Shown here one piece after another: positions 10,069-18,422 of a stretch of DNA of 64,000 nt. The translations under genes were made by a program, and so were the position numbers. Origin of the DNA: Candidatus Zipacnadum vermilionense (GTDB lineage: Bacteria; Armatimonadota; Zipacnadia; Zipacnadales; Zipacnadaceae); NCBI GenBank assembly GCA_029821755.1, contig JALGSV010000004.1, positions 124,001-188,000 of the forward strand, given 5' to 3'. The notes beneath the pieces were generated by a model that saw nothing but the letters and a program-made list of their open reading frames with translations, was not told the DNA's origin and ran no database searches. Every line of letters begins with the position of its first letter. The first letter of the stretch is position 1.

Positions 10069-11145
10069 CTACTCCGGTGGCGGCCCCGTCGTCTGCCCGG
10101 GCAGCAGCGACCCTGGCAGCACGGTCTCCTCCGGGACCTTCTCGCCCTTGGCCAGCTTTAGCAGCATCCTCCCCATTTCCGTTCCCATCCGGCGCTTGGG
10201 CACCTCCACCGTCGAGATGGAGAACTCCGGCTCCAACCCGAGGTCCACGCCGCCGTAGCCCATGACACTCAAGTCGGCGGGTATCCGCAAGCCCACGTCC
10301 AGTGCCGCCTGGCACGCCACATGTGCCGCCACCTCGTAGGTGCAGACGATAGCTGTAGGACATGGCGAGAGTGAGAGCAGGGCCCGCACCGCGCGGTAGA
10401 TGTCCAACTCTTCTATTGTCTCCGCATATACGCCCGCCGTCGGCCAGGGCGATAGCCCCGCGGCTACCAAGGCATCGCGGTAGCCTGTGAACACCGCTTG
10501 CGATAGGGATTGCGGCGGCTGGCTCAAGAAGGCAATTCGCTTGTGTCCCAGGTCGAGCAGGTACTCGGCGCTGATGCGGCCATCATGGTACAGATCGCAC
10601 AGCACGCGCGGGGCCGTGATGTTCGCCGGGAACTCCCCGCCACAGACGTACGGGAATTTCCTCTCGGTCAGCTCCAGCAGCGAGGCCGGGTCTAGCGGAC
10701 GTCGCATCGAAGGCAATACTGCGAGCGCCTGAATGCCCATCGCTACGGCCCGGCGAATGCTGTCGCCAGGATACTCGTCTAGGTCAGTGCTGAAGACAAC
10801 GACCTGCGCCTGGGCCGCCGCCGCCACCTCCTCCAGACCTTCAGCGATCTGCGGGTACCACAGATCACACAGCGAGGGGACGGAAAGACCCCACATGGCC
10901 CGGTGGGTGCTCGGGCGCAGGTGGCGCACGAAGGTCCCGCTCCCCTGCACCTTCTCCACGTACCCCTCCCGCGCCAGCAACTCCACCGCCTGCCGGATGG
11001 TGATAATACTTACGGCATACGCCGTGGCCAAATCCTTTTCGCTCGGCAGTCTCTCGCCGAGCGCGTAGCTACCGCTCTCGATCTTTCGAGCGATTCTGTC
11101 CTTCACGTCTCGGTACTTAATAATGCGCGAGGACTTGGGGGCCAT
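10069..11145 (-). CDS. GntR-type DNA-binding domain fused to LacI/periplasmic-binding-protein sensor domain (regulator 1)
   Basis: 358 residues. ATG 11145 is chosen over an upstream frame extension because AAAGGAAA precedes it and MAPKSSRIIKYRDVKDRIAR begins the winged helix. Residues ~8-75 are a GntR helix-turn-helix (LPSEKDLATAYAVSIITIRQAVELLAREGYVEKVQGSGTFV in pieces); ~85-350 is a Peripla_BP_3-type sugar-binding domain (GHKRIAFLS, GYRDALVAAGL, LSVMGYGGVD). This AraR-like arrangement binds DNA as a dimer and is released by a sugar. It is clearly paralogous to the next gene upstream and both are transcribed away from the isomerase-mannosidase genes, which they may control. Confidence 0.88.
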   Translation of the reverse strand: MAPKSSRIIKYRDVKDRIARKIESGSYALGERLPSEKDLATAYAVSIITIRQAVELLAREGYVEKVQGSGTFVRHLRPSTHRAMWGLSVPSLCDLWYPQIAEGLEEVAAAAQAQVVVFSTDLDEYPGDSIRRAVAMGIQALAVLPSMRRPLDPASLLELTERKFPYVCGGEFPANITAPRVLCDLYHDGRISAEYLLDLGHKRIAFLSQPPQSLSQAVFTGYRDALVAAGLSPWPTAGVYAETIEELDIYRAVRALLSLSPCPTAIVCTYEVAAHVACQAALDVGLRIPADLSVMGYGGVDLGLEPEFSISTVEVPKRRMGTEMGRMLLKLAKGEKVPEETVLPGSLLPGQTTGPPPE

Positions 11146-11197
11146 AGTGTGTGTTTCCTTTGCAGGTACTACTGAGCCAGTCCTGATCCGCCCTCGG

Positions 11198-11204
11198 ACA
11201 TACT
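11198..11204. promoter_or_regulatory. ACATACT heptamer, possible operator shared by the two regulators
   Basis: ACATACT preceded by TCGG lies ~50 bases before regulator 1. The same heptamer preceded by TCCGAT lies at 12469-12475, overlapping the -10 region of regulator 2. Two occurrences upstream of two paralogous regulators make an operator possible but not proved. Confidence 0.25.
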
Positions 11205-11292
11205 GCAACTGGCTGGTGTTGTCTACTTCCCGGGGGGTGTGTGGTCGGTGGGCTCTGCTGCCGCGCCGTCCCTAGTCATATGGAGAGTAGGG

Positions 11293-12414
11293 CTATCCCC
11301 GGTCGGGCGGAGAATCCGGGGGCGTGACTCGCACCGGCTCACCCGCCGGTGGCGGGGCGGTCGTTCGCCCTAGGCGTAGACTCGAGGGTAGCACGACCTC
11401 TGGCGTGATGGAGCCGCCCATGATCAGGCGCAGGAGCAGCTTGCCCGCCTCTTGCCCCATGTCGTACCGCGGCACCGTAACCGCTGTGAGTCCGCAATCT
11501 GCGAACGAATCCTGCCCGAAGGCGAACCCGACGACGCTCAGTTCCTCGGGCAGAGCCAAGCCGGCATCAGCCGCCGCCTTCAGGAGGTACCGCCCCATGA
11601 TGTCGTGCGTGAAGAACACACCTGTTGGTCGCGGCCACAGCGCCAGCAGGTCCCGGGCCACACGGTACAGATCCGTCTCTGAGTAGCTGTCGGCATGTAG
11701 CCCCCGGGGAGGCCAGGGCTCCACGCCTGCCGCCGCCAGCGCCTCTCGGTACCCCGTCCACATCCGCTCGCTCGTGTGCGTCGACGGGTGGCTCAGGAAG
11801 GCGATGCGCCGGTGGCCGTACGACAGCAGGTGCTCCGTCCCCAGCCGCGCCCCGCCCTCATAGTCCCACACCACCCGCGAAGCCTGCACGTCATCCAGGT
11901 AGTCGCTGACAAAAACAAAGGGCACTCCGGCCATGGACAACTCCAGCAGCGGCGTGGGATCGGAGCGCTTCTCATAGCTCGGGGCCACGGCAAAGGCCTC
12001 CGCTCCCATCGACACCAGCCGCCGGATGGTCTCCCCCGGCTCCTCCTCCAGGTCCGTGCCCGCTACTGTCAACTGAATTCCCGCGGCCCGCGCTACTTCC
12101 TCGATGCCCTGCGCCACCGGCGGGTACCACGCGTGCTTAAGGTTGGGTACTACGAAAGACCAGACGGTCCGCTGGATAGTCGGACGCAGGTGCCGGACGT
12201 ACGTCCCGCTCCCCTGGATCTTCTCTACATAGCCCTCCCGGGCCAGCACCTCCACCGCTTGGCGGATTGTGATAATGCTGACCTCGAATTCCTCCGCCAG
12301 CTGCTTCTCGCTGGGCAGCCGACCTCCTAGGCCGTACTTGCCCTTCTCAATCTCGCCGGCGAGGATTTCCTTGACCTTCTGGTACTTAACAACGCGAGAG
12401 GACCGTGATGCCAC
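11293..12414 (-). CDS. GntR-type DNA-binding domain fused to LacI/periplasmic-binding-protein sensor domain (regulator 2)
   Basis: 373 residues from GTG 12414, which has AGAAGGAGA six bases upstream; a TTG at 12447 is possible but lacks such a site. Same design as regulator 1: winged helix (LPSEKQLAEEFEVSIITIRQ, QGSGTYVRHLRP) and sugar-binding domain (GHRRIAFLSHPSTHTSERMW, GYREALAAAGVEPWP, ELSVVGFAFGQDSFADCGLT). The two proteins share most of the DNA-binding residues, pointing to tandem duplication with diverged ligand pockets. Its own promoter is divergent from the isomerase gene at 12723, so repression of that gene and autoregulation are plausible. Confidence 0.88.
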   Translation of the reverse strand: MASRSSRVVKYQKVKEILAGEIEKGKYGLGGRLPSEKQLAEEFEVSIITIRQAVEVLAREGYVEKIQGSGTYVRHLRPTIQRTVWSFVVPNLKHAWYPPVAQGIEEVARAAGIQLTVAGTDLEEEPGETIRRLVSMGAEAFAVAPSYEKRSDPTPLLELSMAGVPFVFVSDYLDDVQASRVVWDYEGGARLGTEHLLSYGHRRIAFLSHPSTHTSERMWTGYREALAAAGVEPWPPRGLHADSYSETDLYRVARDLLALWPRPTGVFFTHDIMGRYLLKAAADAGLALPEELSVVGFAFGQDSFADCGLTAVTVPRYDMGQEAGKLLLRLIMGGSITPEVVLPSSLRLGRTTAPPPAGEPVRVTPPDSPPDRG

Positions 12415-12472
12415 TGGTGGTCTCCTTCTTTCCGCAGGTGTAGCCAAGCGTGTGATTATCTATCCGATACAT

Positions 12473-12500
12473 ACTATATTGATTGTAACCCGGATGTCAA
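12473..12500 (-). promoter_or_regulatory. Sigma-70 promoter of regulator 2
   Basis: Read on the minus strand: TTGACA (12500-12495), 16 bases, TATAGT (12478-12473). The ACATACT/AGTATGT motif overlaps the -10 element. The surrounding ~90 bases are AT-rich against the GC-rich background. The rest of 12501-12722 shows no gene and no clear plus-strand promoter. Confidence 0.75.
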
Positions 12501-12722
12501 GCGCGTATAAGGAAGATTTTTTCTCTCATTAGAATCTCTAGGGGGCAGGTTCCGACCGGACAACACAAATCCCCGCACCCACAACTGGTCGCGCCTCGGG
12601 GCCCTTAAGGAGCCTAGTCAATTCATTAGCTGCAAGAAGGATAACGCTGGGATGTGGGGGAAGTTCCCCAGTGCCCGATGAAGGCATGGGGTATCCGCCG
12701 TCCGCCCGGAGGAACTCACCAC

Positions 12723-14198
12723 TTGTTAAGCCGACTAAACTGCGTAAAGCTCGGTTTCGCTCCGACTCGCCGCACCGTCTTCAGCCGGGAGGAGGCAGTC
12801 CGCTTCCGGCAGATGACCGAGGCCCGGCTCACTGAACTCGGCGCTGACTTCGTTGGCTTGGCTGGACTCAACGAAGACGAACTTCTCTACGATCCCGCTG
12901 ACGTCCCGGAGGTCCTCCGCCGCTTCCGGGCTGAGGGAGTAGACGCGCTGTTCATACCTCACTGCAATTTCGGCACCGAACTGGCAGTGACCGCCCTGGC
13001 GCGCAGGCTCGGCGTCCCTGTCCTCCTCTGGGGCCCTCGCGACGACGCCCCCCTGCCCGACGGAAGGCGACTGCGTGACACTCAGTGCGGCCTCTTCGCC
13101 ACCGGCAAGGATCTCCGCCGCGCTGGCGTTCCTTTCTCATATATTGTTAACTGTCGTCTCAGTGACGAGGTCTTCGCCCGCGGAGTTTGCAACTTCCTCG
13201 CCGCCGCCAATGTCGTCAAAACCTTCCGCTCCCTGCGCATCGGCCAGGTGGGCACCCGTCCCGCGCCCTTCGCCTCGGTAATCTCCTCCGAGGGCGCCTT
13301 GATGGAGCGCTTCGGCATAGAGGTTGTCCCTCTCGAACTGGGCCGCCTCCTAGACGACGCTCGACGCCGCGCCGCTACCCCTGATACGGGCGTTGATGAC
13401 GCCCGCGAGATCATCACCAACGCCTACGTCCTCGGCCCGGGGCTCGATGCCGCGGCCCTCACCACCATGGCGGCTTTGTTCGCGGCGCTTGAGGAATGGG
13501 TCTCTGGGGAGGGTCTCAGTGCTCTCGGCTTCCAGTGCTGGGACTACCTGCAGGCTGCCCTGGAGATCTGCCCCTGTTACCTGGTCGGACTGCTCGCGCA
13601 GCGCGGTGTGCACGTCGCCTGCGAGACCGACCTGCACGGCGCGATCACCTCGTCTCTGCTGGCCGCGGCTACCTGTGGCGAGCAGCCGCCCTTCTTCGCC
13701 GACCTGACCGTGCGCCACCCGACCAACAACAACGCGGAGCTTCTCTGGCACTGCGGCCCCTTCCCGCCCAGCCTCGCCGCCCCCGGCGAGCGCCCCACAC
13801 TCGTCGGCAACTACATCACACCGGAAGCCTGCCCCGGTTTGGGCGAGTTCCGCCTGAAGGACGGTGACATCACCCTCGCCCGCTTCGACGGCGACCATGA
13901 CGAGTATTACCTTCTGGCTGGCGAGGGCCGCACCACCGACGGCCCGCGCGTCCGCGGCTCCTACGTCTGGTTCGAGGTCAACGATTGGCCGACCTGGGAG
14001 GAGCGCCTGGTCCGAGGCCCCTACATTCACCACGTCAGCGGCGCTTACGGCCGCTACGCCCCGGTCCTCTATGAGGCCACCCGCTACCTTCCCGGCGTCC
14101 AACCGGACCTCGTCGACCCGACCGCCGCCGAGGTAGAGGCCTGGCTCCGCGGCGCCGACTACCCCGCAGAACCGGGAGGCGAGTGGGTGTCAGCCTAG
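12723..14198 (+). CDS. L-fucose/L-arabinose isomerase-like protein
   Basis: About 491 residues. TTG 12723 is proposed as start because CGGAGGAA lies eight bases upstream and the family N-terminus (VKLGFAPTRRTVFSREEAVR) follows within ten residues; the frame is open up to ATG 12654. The first half shows the Rossmann-like isomerase layers (GADFVGLAGLNEDELLYDP, VDALFIPHCNFGTELAVTAL), the second half the C-terminal barrel (CWDYLQAALEICPCYLVGLL, ACETDLHGAITS, LTVRHPTNNNAELLWHCGPF). Members interconvert aldoses and ketoses with a divalent metal; E and D of CETDLHG and H of LWHCG are likely ligands. It begins a run with a GH38 mannosidase and an oxidoreductase on the same strand. Substrate is not known. 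Confidence 0.8.
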   Translation: MLSRLNCVKLGFAPTRRTVFSREEAVRFRQMTEARLTELGADFVGLAGLNEDELLYDPADVPEVLRRFRAEGVDALFIPHCNFGTELAVTALARRLGVPVLLWGPRDDAPLPDGRRLRDTQCGLFATGKDLRRAGVPFSYIVNCRLSDEVFARGVCNFLAAANVVKTFRSLRIGQVGTRPAPFASVISSEGALMERFGIEVVPLELGRLLDDARRRAATPDTGVDDAREIITNAYVLGPGLDAAALTTMAALFAALEEWVSGEGLSALGFQCWDYLQAALEICPCYLVGLLAQRGVHVACETDLHGAITSSLLAAATCGEQPPFFADLTVRHPTNNNAELLWHCGPFPPSLAAPGERPTLVGNYITPEACPGLGEFRLKDGDITLARFDGDHDEYYLLAGEGRTTDGPRVRGSYVWFEVNDWPTWEERLVRGPYIHHVSGAYGRYAPVLYEATRYLPGVQPDLVDPTAAEVEAWLRGADYPAEPGGEWVSA

Positions 14199-14253
14199 CC
14201 GCGCGAAACCGTCTGATTCGAATCCATTTCCCGTCTCGGAACCCCTTCTCTCT

Positions 14254-14293
14254 TCCCCCTCCCCTGCCATCGGAGGAGGCAGGGGGTGAGGCT
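14254..14293. repeat. Dispersed palindromic repeat, family A
   Basis: CCCCTGCC (14261-14268) pairs with GGCAGGGG (14278-14285), followed by the GGTGAGGCT tail. It lies between the isomerase stop and the mannosidase start; the longer open frame before the mannosidase start is simply translation of this element. Confidence 0.7.
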
Positions 14294-14332
14294 CCCATCC
14301 CACCGCACCTCATCACAACGGAGATTCCTCAA

Positions 14333-16693
14333 GTGCCCAACCCCAAAGACTACACGCTGCACATGATCGGTAACGCCCATCTCGATCCCGTCTGGCTGTG
14401 GGACTGGCGCGAGGGCTTGCAGGAGGCGCTCGACACCTGTTGGTCCGCGGTGGAGCGCCTGCGCGAGACCGAGGAATTTGTCTTCACCCGCTCCAGCGCC
14501 GCCATCTACCAGTGGATCGAGGAGGCCGACTCCGCCCTCTTCGAGGAAATCCGCAAGTATGTCTCCGAGGGCCGCTGGGAGATCGTCGGCGGCTGGTGGG
14601 AGCAGCCTGACTGCAACCTCCCCGGTGGCGAGAGCCTGGTCCGCCACTGCCTGTACGGCAAGCGCTACTTCCTGGACCGCTTCGGCATCGAGGTCCGTGT
14701 CGGCTACAACCCCGACAGCTTCGGCCACAACGCCGGTATCCCGCAGATCCTCCGCCAGGCGGGCTATGACTCCTACCTCTTCTGCCGCCCCGACCCCCAG
14801 GAGAAGTACCTGCCCGATTTGCTCTTCACCTGGGAGGGCCCCGCCGGGGACCGGGTTGTGGCCTACCGCCCCCCTTTGCACTACGCCTCCTGGGGCAACT
14901 CGCTGCAGGACAAGATCGCCGTCGGCACGATGCTCCTGGGCGCCTACTCTGCCTCCGGCAGCCCCCGCTGTGACCTCGCCCTGATGTATGGCGTCGGCAA
15001 CCACGGTGGCGGCCCCACTCGCGAGAACCTCGCCACCATCCAGCGCCACGAGGCCAACCCCCAGATGCCCCGCCTCAAGTTCGCGCGTCTGGAGGACTTC
15101 TTCGATGCTGTCGCTCCCGAGGCCGATGCCCTCCCCGTCGTCACGGGAGACCTGCAACACCACGCCCGCGGCTGCTACACCTCCCTCTCCCAGGTCAAAT
15201 GGTACAACCGCGCCTGCGAGATGCGCCTGATGGCCGCCGAGCGCATGGTCGCCCTGCTCGGCCGCCTCACCCCCCTGGAGATCGCGCCCGCCGATTTCGA
15301 GTCAGCCTGGCGCCGCCTGCTCTTCAACCAGTTCCACGACGTTCTCGGCGGCTGCTCGATCCGTCGCGCCTACTTCGACGTCTTCGGTTGGCACGAGGAG
15401 GCCCTGGCCACCGCCGATCGCGCCACCGAACTGGCCCTGGAGGCCCTCTGCCCCCGTGTGCCCACGGAGGGTCTGGCTCAGCCTGTGCTAGTCTTCAACC
15501 CACTCCCCTGGCCGCGCTCCGAGGCCGTAGACCTCGCCGAGGACCAGCCCCCGCATCTCGTGGATATGCCTGCCCTGGGCTGGACCGTCGTAGACGCCGC
15601 GGCAGACAGTGGCGCCGCCGCCCTTACCGCTGGCCCCGTCCTCGTCTCCCCCACCTCCCTCGAGAACGACCTGCTCCGCGTCGAAATCGGTCCGGGAGGC
15701 GTCCTGCTCTCCCTCGTGGATAAGCGCACCGGCGCGGAACTCCTCGCCGCCCCGGCCAACGTCCTCGTCGTGGTTGACGACCCTTGGGACACCTGGGGCC
15801 ACGACGTCATCTCCTTCCGCGACGACCTTGGCCCCATGGAGCCCGACAGCCCCGGCGAGGTCCTGGAGGAGGGTCCCGTCCGCGGCCGCCTCGGCTTCCG
15901 CCTACGCTGGGGCGACTCGTCGGCGCTACTCAACGTCTCCCTCACCGCCGGCAGCCCCCGCCTCGACTTCGACCTGGTGGTGGACTGGCATGAGCGGCTC
16001 AAGCTCCTCAAGGTCTCCTTCCCCCTGGCGGTCGAGGACCCCGTCGCCACCTTCGAGCAGTCCTACACCGCCCTCGTCTGCCCGGCCGACGGCGGCGAGC
16101 GCCCCGCCCAGACCTGGATCGACGTCACTGGCACCCAGGACGGGCGGCCCCTCGGCGCCGCCCTGCTCAACGACTGCAAGTACGGCTTCGACGTGCTGGA
16201 CGCCGAGATGCGCATGACTATCCTGCGCAGCCCGGCCTACGCCTGGCACATGCCGCGCGAGCTGGACCCTGACAAGCACTACTGGTTCATGGACCAGGGC
16301 GAGATCCCGGTCAGCTACTCCCTGCTCCCGCACGCTGGCCCTTGGCAGGAGGCCGCCGTCGCCCGCCACGCCTGGGCGCTCAACATTTCGCCGGTCATGG
16401 TAGCCCTCGACCAGCCCGGCAGCGGCGAGTGGCCCGCCTCCGCCGCGCTCGCCGAGGTCGGCCCCGAGTCGGTGATAGCCTCAGTCTTCAAGCTGGCCGA
16501 GGACGGCACCGGCACCATCGTCCGCGTCTACGAGACCACCGGCACCGCTACCCGCGCCTGGCTCACTCTCCCCCGGGAGAACCAGCGCTGGGAGTTCGAC
16601 CTAACTCCCTTCCAGATCAAGACTTTCCTCCTGCCCGAAGCAGGGCTTGTGGGGGAGTTGGTCGAAACCGACCTGCTGGAACGACCCGTTTAG
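14333..16693 (+). CDS. Alpha-mannosidase, glycoside hydrolase family 38
   Basis: 786 residues from GTG 14333 (ACGGAGA upstream); the open frame extends further 5' only through a repeat. YTLHMIGNAHLDPVWLWDW is the GH38 zinc-binding HxD start; VGYNPDSFGHNAGIPQIL contains the catalytic nucleophile Asp (PDSFGHN). The three-helix linker domain (FESAWRRLLFNQFHDVLGGC) and the C-terminal beta-sandwich (VLVFNPLPWPR, WDTWGHDVISF) follow. The enzyme removes alpha-linked mannose from glycans. No signal peptide is visible, so it should act in the cytoplasm on imported oligosaccharides. It lies between the isomerase-like and the Gfo/Idh/MocA genes, probably one operon. Confidence 0.93.
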   Translation: MPNPKDYTLHMIGNAHLDPVWLWDWREGLQEALDTCWSAVERLRETEEFVFTRSSAAIYQWIEEADSALFEEIRKYVSEGRWEIVGGWWEQPDCNLPGGESLVRHCLYGKRYFLDRFGIEVRVGYNPDSFGHNAGIPQILRQAGYDSYLFCRPDPQEKYLPDLLFTWEGPAGDRVVAYRPPLHYASWGNSLQDKIAVGTMLLGAYSASGSPRCDLALMYGVGNHGGGPTRENLATIQRHEANPQMPRLKFARLEDFFDAVAPEADALPVVTGDLQHHARGCYTSLSQVKWYNRACEMRLMAAERMVALLGRLTPLEIAPADFESAWRRLLFNQFHDVLGGCSIRRAYFDVFGWHEEALATADRATELALEALCPRVPTEGLAQPVLVFNPLPWPRSEAVDLAEDQPPHLVDMPALGWTVVDAAADSGAAALTAGPVLVSPTSLENDLLRVEIGPGGVLLSLVDKRTGAELLAAPANVLVVVDDPWDTWGHDVISFRDDLGPMEPDSPGEVLEEGPVRGRLGFRLRWGDSSALLNVSLTAGSPRLDFDLVVDWHERLKLLKVSFPLAVEDPVATFEQSYTALVCPADGGERPAQTWIDVTGTQDGRPLGAALLNDCKYGFDVLDAEMRMTILRSPAYAWHMPRELDPDKHYWFMDQGEIPVSYSLLPHAGPWQEAAVARHAWALNISPVMVALDQPGSGEWPASAALAEVGPESVIASVFKLAEDGTGTIVRVYETTGTATRAWLTLPRENQRWEFDLTPFQIKTFLLPEAGLVGELVETDLLERPV

Positions 16694-16782
16694 AACCACG
16701 GAAGGGCCGCAGGGGTGGCGGCATTTGCCTGAATACGCACCGACGGCACCCCTCCGTCCCTTTCCCACCAAGGAGACTCACC

Positions 16783-17985
16783 ATGCCCAATCAGGTAAAC
16801 GTCGCCCTAGTCGGTTGCGGTGGAATTGCCGGCGCTCATCTTGCCGGCTACGAGAAGTTGCTGCAGGCAGGCTATGACCAGTTCCGCCTCACCGCCATGG
16901 TCGACTCCGACCTCGCCCGCGCCCGCGCCATGGCCGAGCGCTGGGCCGCCTGTTCCGGCGAAAGCGCGGCGGTCTACCCCAGCGTCGAGGAGATGCTGAA
17001 GGTCGACCCGCCCGACGCCGCCGACATCTGCACGCCGCACGCCTTTCACCACACCGCCGCCCTCCCCTGCCTCAAGCGGGGCATCTCGGTCATGATCGAG
17101 AAGCCCTGCGGCCTCACGGTCCGCGCCTCGCACAAGCTCCTCGCCGCCGCGGAGAAAAGCGGCGCCTGGATCGCCACCGCCGAGCAGATCCGCCGTTGCA
17201 AGGGCGCTCGCGCCATGGAGTGGGCCATCAACCGCAAGAAGTTGATCGGGGCTCCTCGTTTCTTCACCATGGAGGTCTTCGGCCACAGCGAATTCGACTG
17301 GAAGTCCTACGCCTTCGCCTGGCGCGGCCTCCGCCTGCTTACCGGCGGCGGCATGTTGCTCGACGCCGGCGCGCACTTTGCCGACATGATGCTCCACGTC
17401 TTCGGCCCCGTTGCCGAGGTCTTCTGCGATATGCGCACCTTCTTCACCCCCACCCTCAACGGCCCCGCCGGCCTGGGCAAGTGCAAGCTCGACGTCGAGG
17501 ACACCTGGCTCGCCACCCTCCGCTTCGAGAGCGGCCTAGTCGGCCATTGGGCCTGGTCCCGCGAGGCCCGCGGCCACGCCGTCAACTGCTCCGGCTACTA
17601 CGGCGCTAAAGGCTCCCTGCAGGACCGCCAGAAGTGGATGCACCCCTTCCAGAACGGCGCCGATCTTACCCTCGCCGACGGCACGGAAATACTCTACGAA
17701 GAAGTGGAGAAGCAATACCTGGCCAGCCTCAGCCCCCGCCGAGCCGCACAGCTATTCCCCTACGGCCTGGATGACGGCATCAGCAACGAGTGTTGGGACT
17801 TCGTGGAGTCAGTCGCGAGGAATCGCGCGCCGGAGGTGGACGGTCTGGCGGGGCTGAAGGCCAAGTCGCTTTGCTATGCTTTCTACGAATCCAACCTCTC
17901 CGGCCGACCGGTTAGCCCGGCGGACGTCGAGAGCGGCAAGATCCGAGCCTATCAAAAGGATCTAGACAAGTACTGGAAGATCTAA
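16783..17985 (+). CDS. Gfo/Idh/MocA family oxidoreductase
   Basis: 400 residues from ATG 16783 with AAGGAG upstream. NVALVGCGGIAGAHL is the Rossmann dinucleotide-binding loop, VMIEKPCGLTVRASHKLL holds the catalytic Lys of the EKP motif, and LLTGGGMLLDAGAHFADMML the C-terminal domain's conserved Gly/His region. These enzymes oxidise or reduce sugars, inositols or related polyols with NAD(P). It follows the mannosidase by 90 bases on the same strand, so it likely acts on a sugar released by that pathway. A hairpin at 18001-18024 closes the unit. Confidence 0.9.
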   Translation: MPNQVNVALVGCGGIAGAHLAGYEKLLQAGYDQFRLTAMVDSDLARARAMAERWAACSGESAAVYPSVEEMLKVDPPDAADICTPHAFHHTAALPCLKRGISVMIEKPCGLTVRASHKLLAAAEKSGAWIATAEQIRRCKGARAMEWAINRKKLIGAPRFFTMEVFGHSEFDWKSYAFAWRGLRLLTGGGMLLDAGAHFADMMLHVFGPVAEVFCDMRTFFTPTLNGPAGLGKCKLDVEDTWLATLRFESGLVGHWAWSREARGHAVNCSGYYGAKGSLQDRQKWMHPFQNGADLTLADGTEILYEEVEKQYLASLSPRRAAQLFPYGLDDGISNECWDFVESVARNRAPEVDGLAGLKAKSLCYAFYESNLSGRPVSPADVESGKIRAYQKDLDKYWKI

Positions 17986-18000
17986 CGAGGAGCCACGTAG

Positions 18001-18024
18001 GGCGGGGGCGCTGTCGCTCCCGCC
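18001..18024 (+). terminator. Hairpin after the isomerase-mannosidase-oxidoreductase run
   Basis: GGCGGGGGCG (18001-18010), loop CTGT, CGCTCCCGCC (18015-18024), about 15 bases after the stop. There is no T-tract, so it may be a 3' end stabiliser or need Rho. Confidence 0.5.
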
Positions 18025-18107
18025 TCTGGCCTAGCGTCACTCTCCATAGGCCTCGACTCGCGCGAGAGCCCCTCAAGCTGGGTAGAAACCAATCGAACGA
18101 CCAAGAG

Positions 18108-18377
18108 GTGAAGGTAACTGGCGGGACCGCATGGGTGGCCGCGGACAGTACCGCCTGTGCACAGGCGGGCTGGTCCTCCTTCTACGTGGTCTATTTGCCC
18201 GCCGAAGACGCATACGCCGTGCGCTGCCGGCCGCACGGCGGAGAACCGCTACGTGTTGAAGGGGCAGCCGGTGAGGTCGTAGGCCAGCTCGAAGGCGGCC
18301 TCGTCCACTCTCTACCCCACGACGGCGAGATCCCGCTCAAAGCTGCTCACGCCATCCGCTTCCACGCCGCCACCTGA
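18108..18377 (+). CDS. Small hypothetical protein
   Basis: 89 residues from GTG 18108, with AGAGG four to eight bases before it. No family is recognised. The composition (AVRCRPHGGEPLRVEGAAG, GEIPLKAAHAIRF) is that of a beta-strand-rich domain such as the C-terminal sandwich of glycosidases, so it could be a remnant of a larger carbohydrate-active gene. Convergent with the M48 protease gene. Whether it is expressed is uncertain. Confidence 0.35.
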   Translation: MKVTGGTAWVAADSTACAQAGWSSFYVVYLPAEDAYAVRCRPHGGEPLRVEGAAGEVVGQLEGGLVHSLPHDGEIPLKAAHAIRFHAAT

Positions 18378-18422
18378 AGCCCGGCGTTCTCCGCAACCCC
18401 TCTGTCCGCCCCCACCCCTGCC

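Noticed and set aside
12654-12722. N-terminal extension of the isomerase-like protein
   Set aside because: Not typical of the family; a good ribosome site serves TTG 12723.
14210-14235. T-loop-like GATTCGAATCC, possible tRNA
   Set aside because: No matching acceptor, D or anticodon arm can be built around it.
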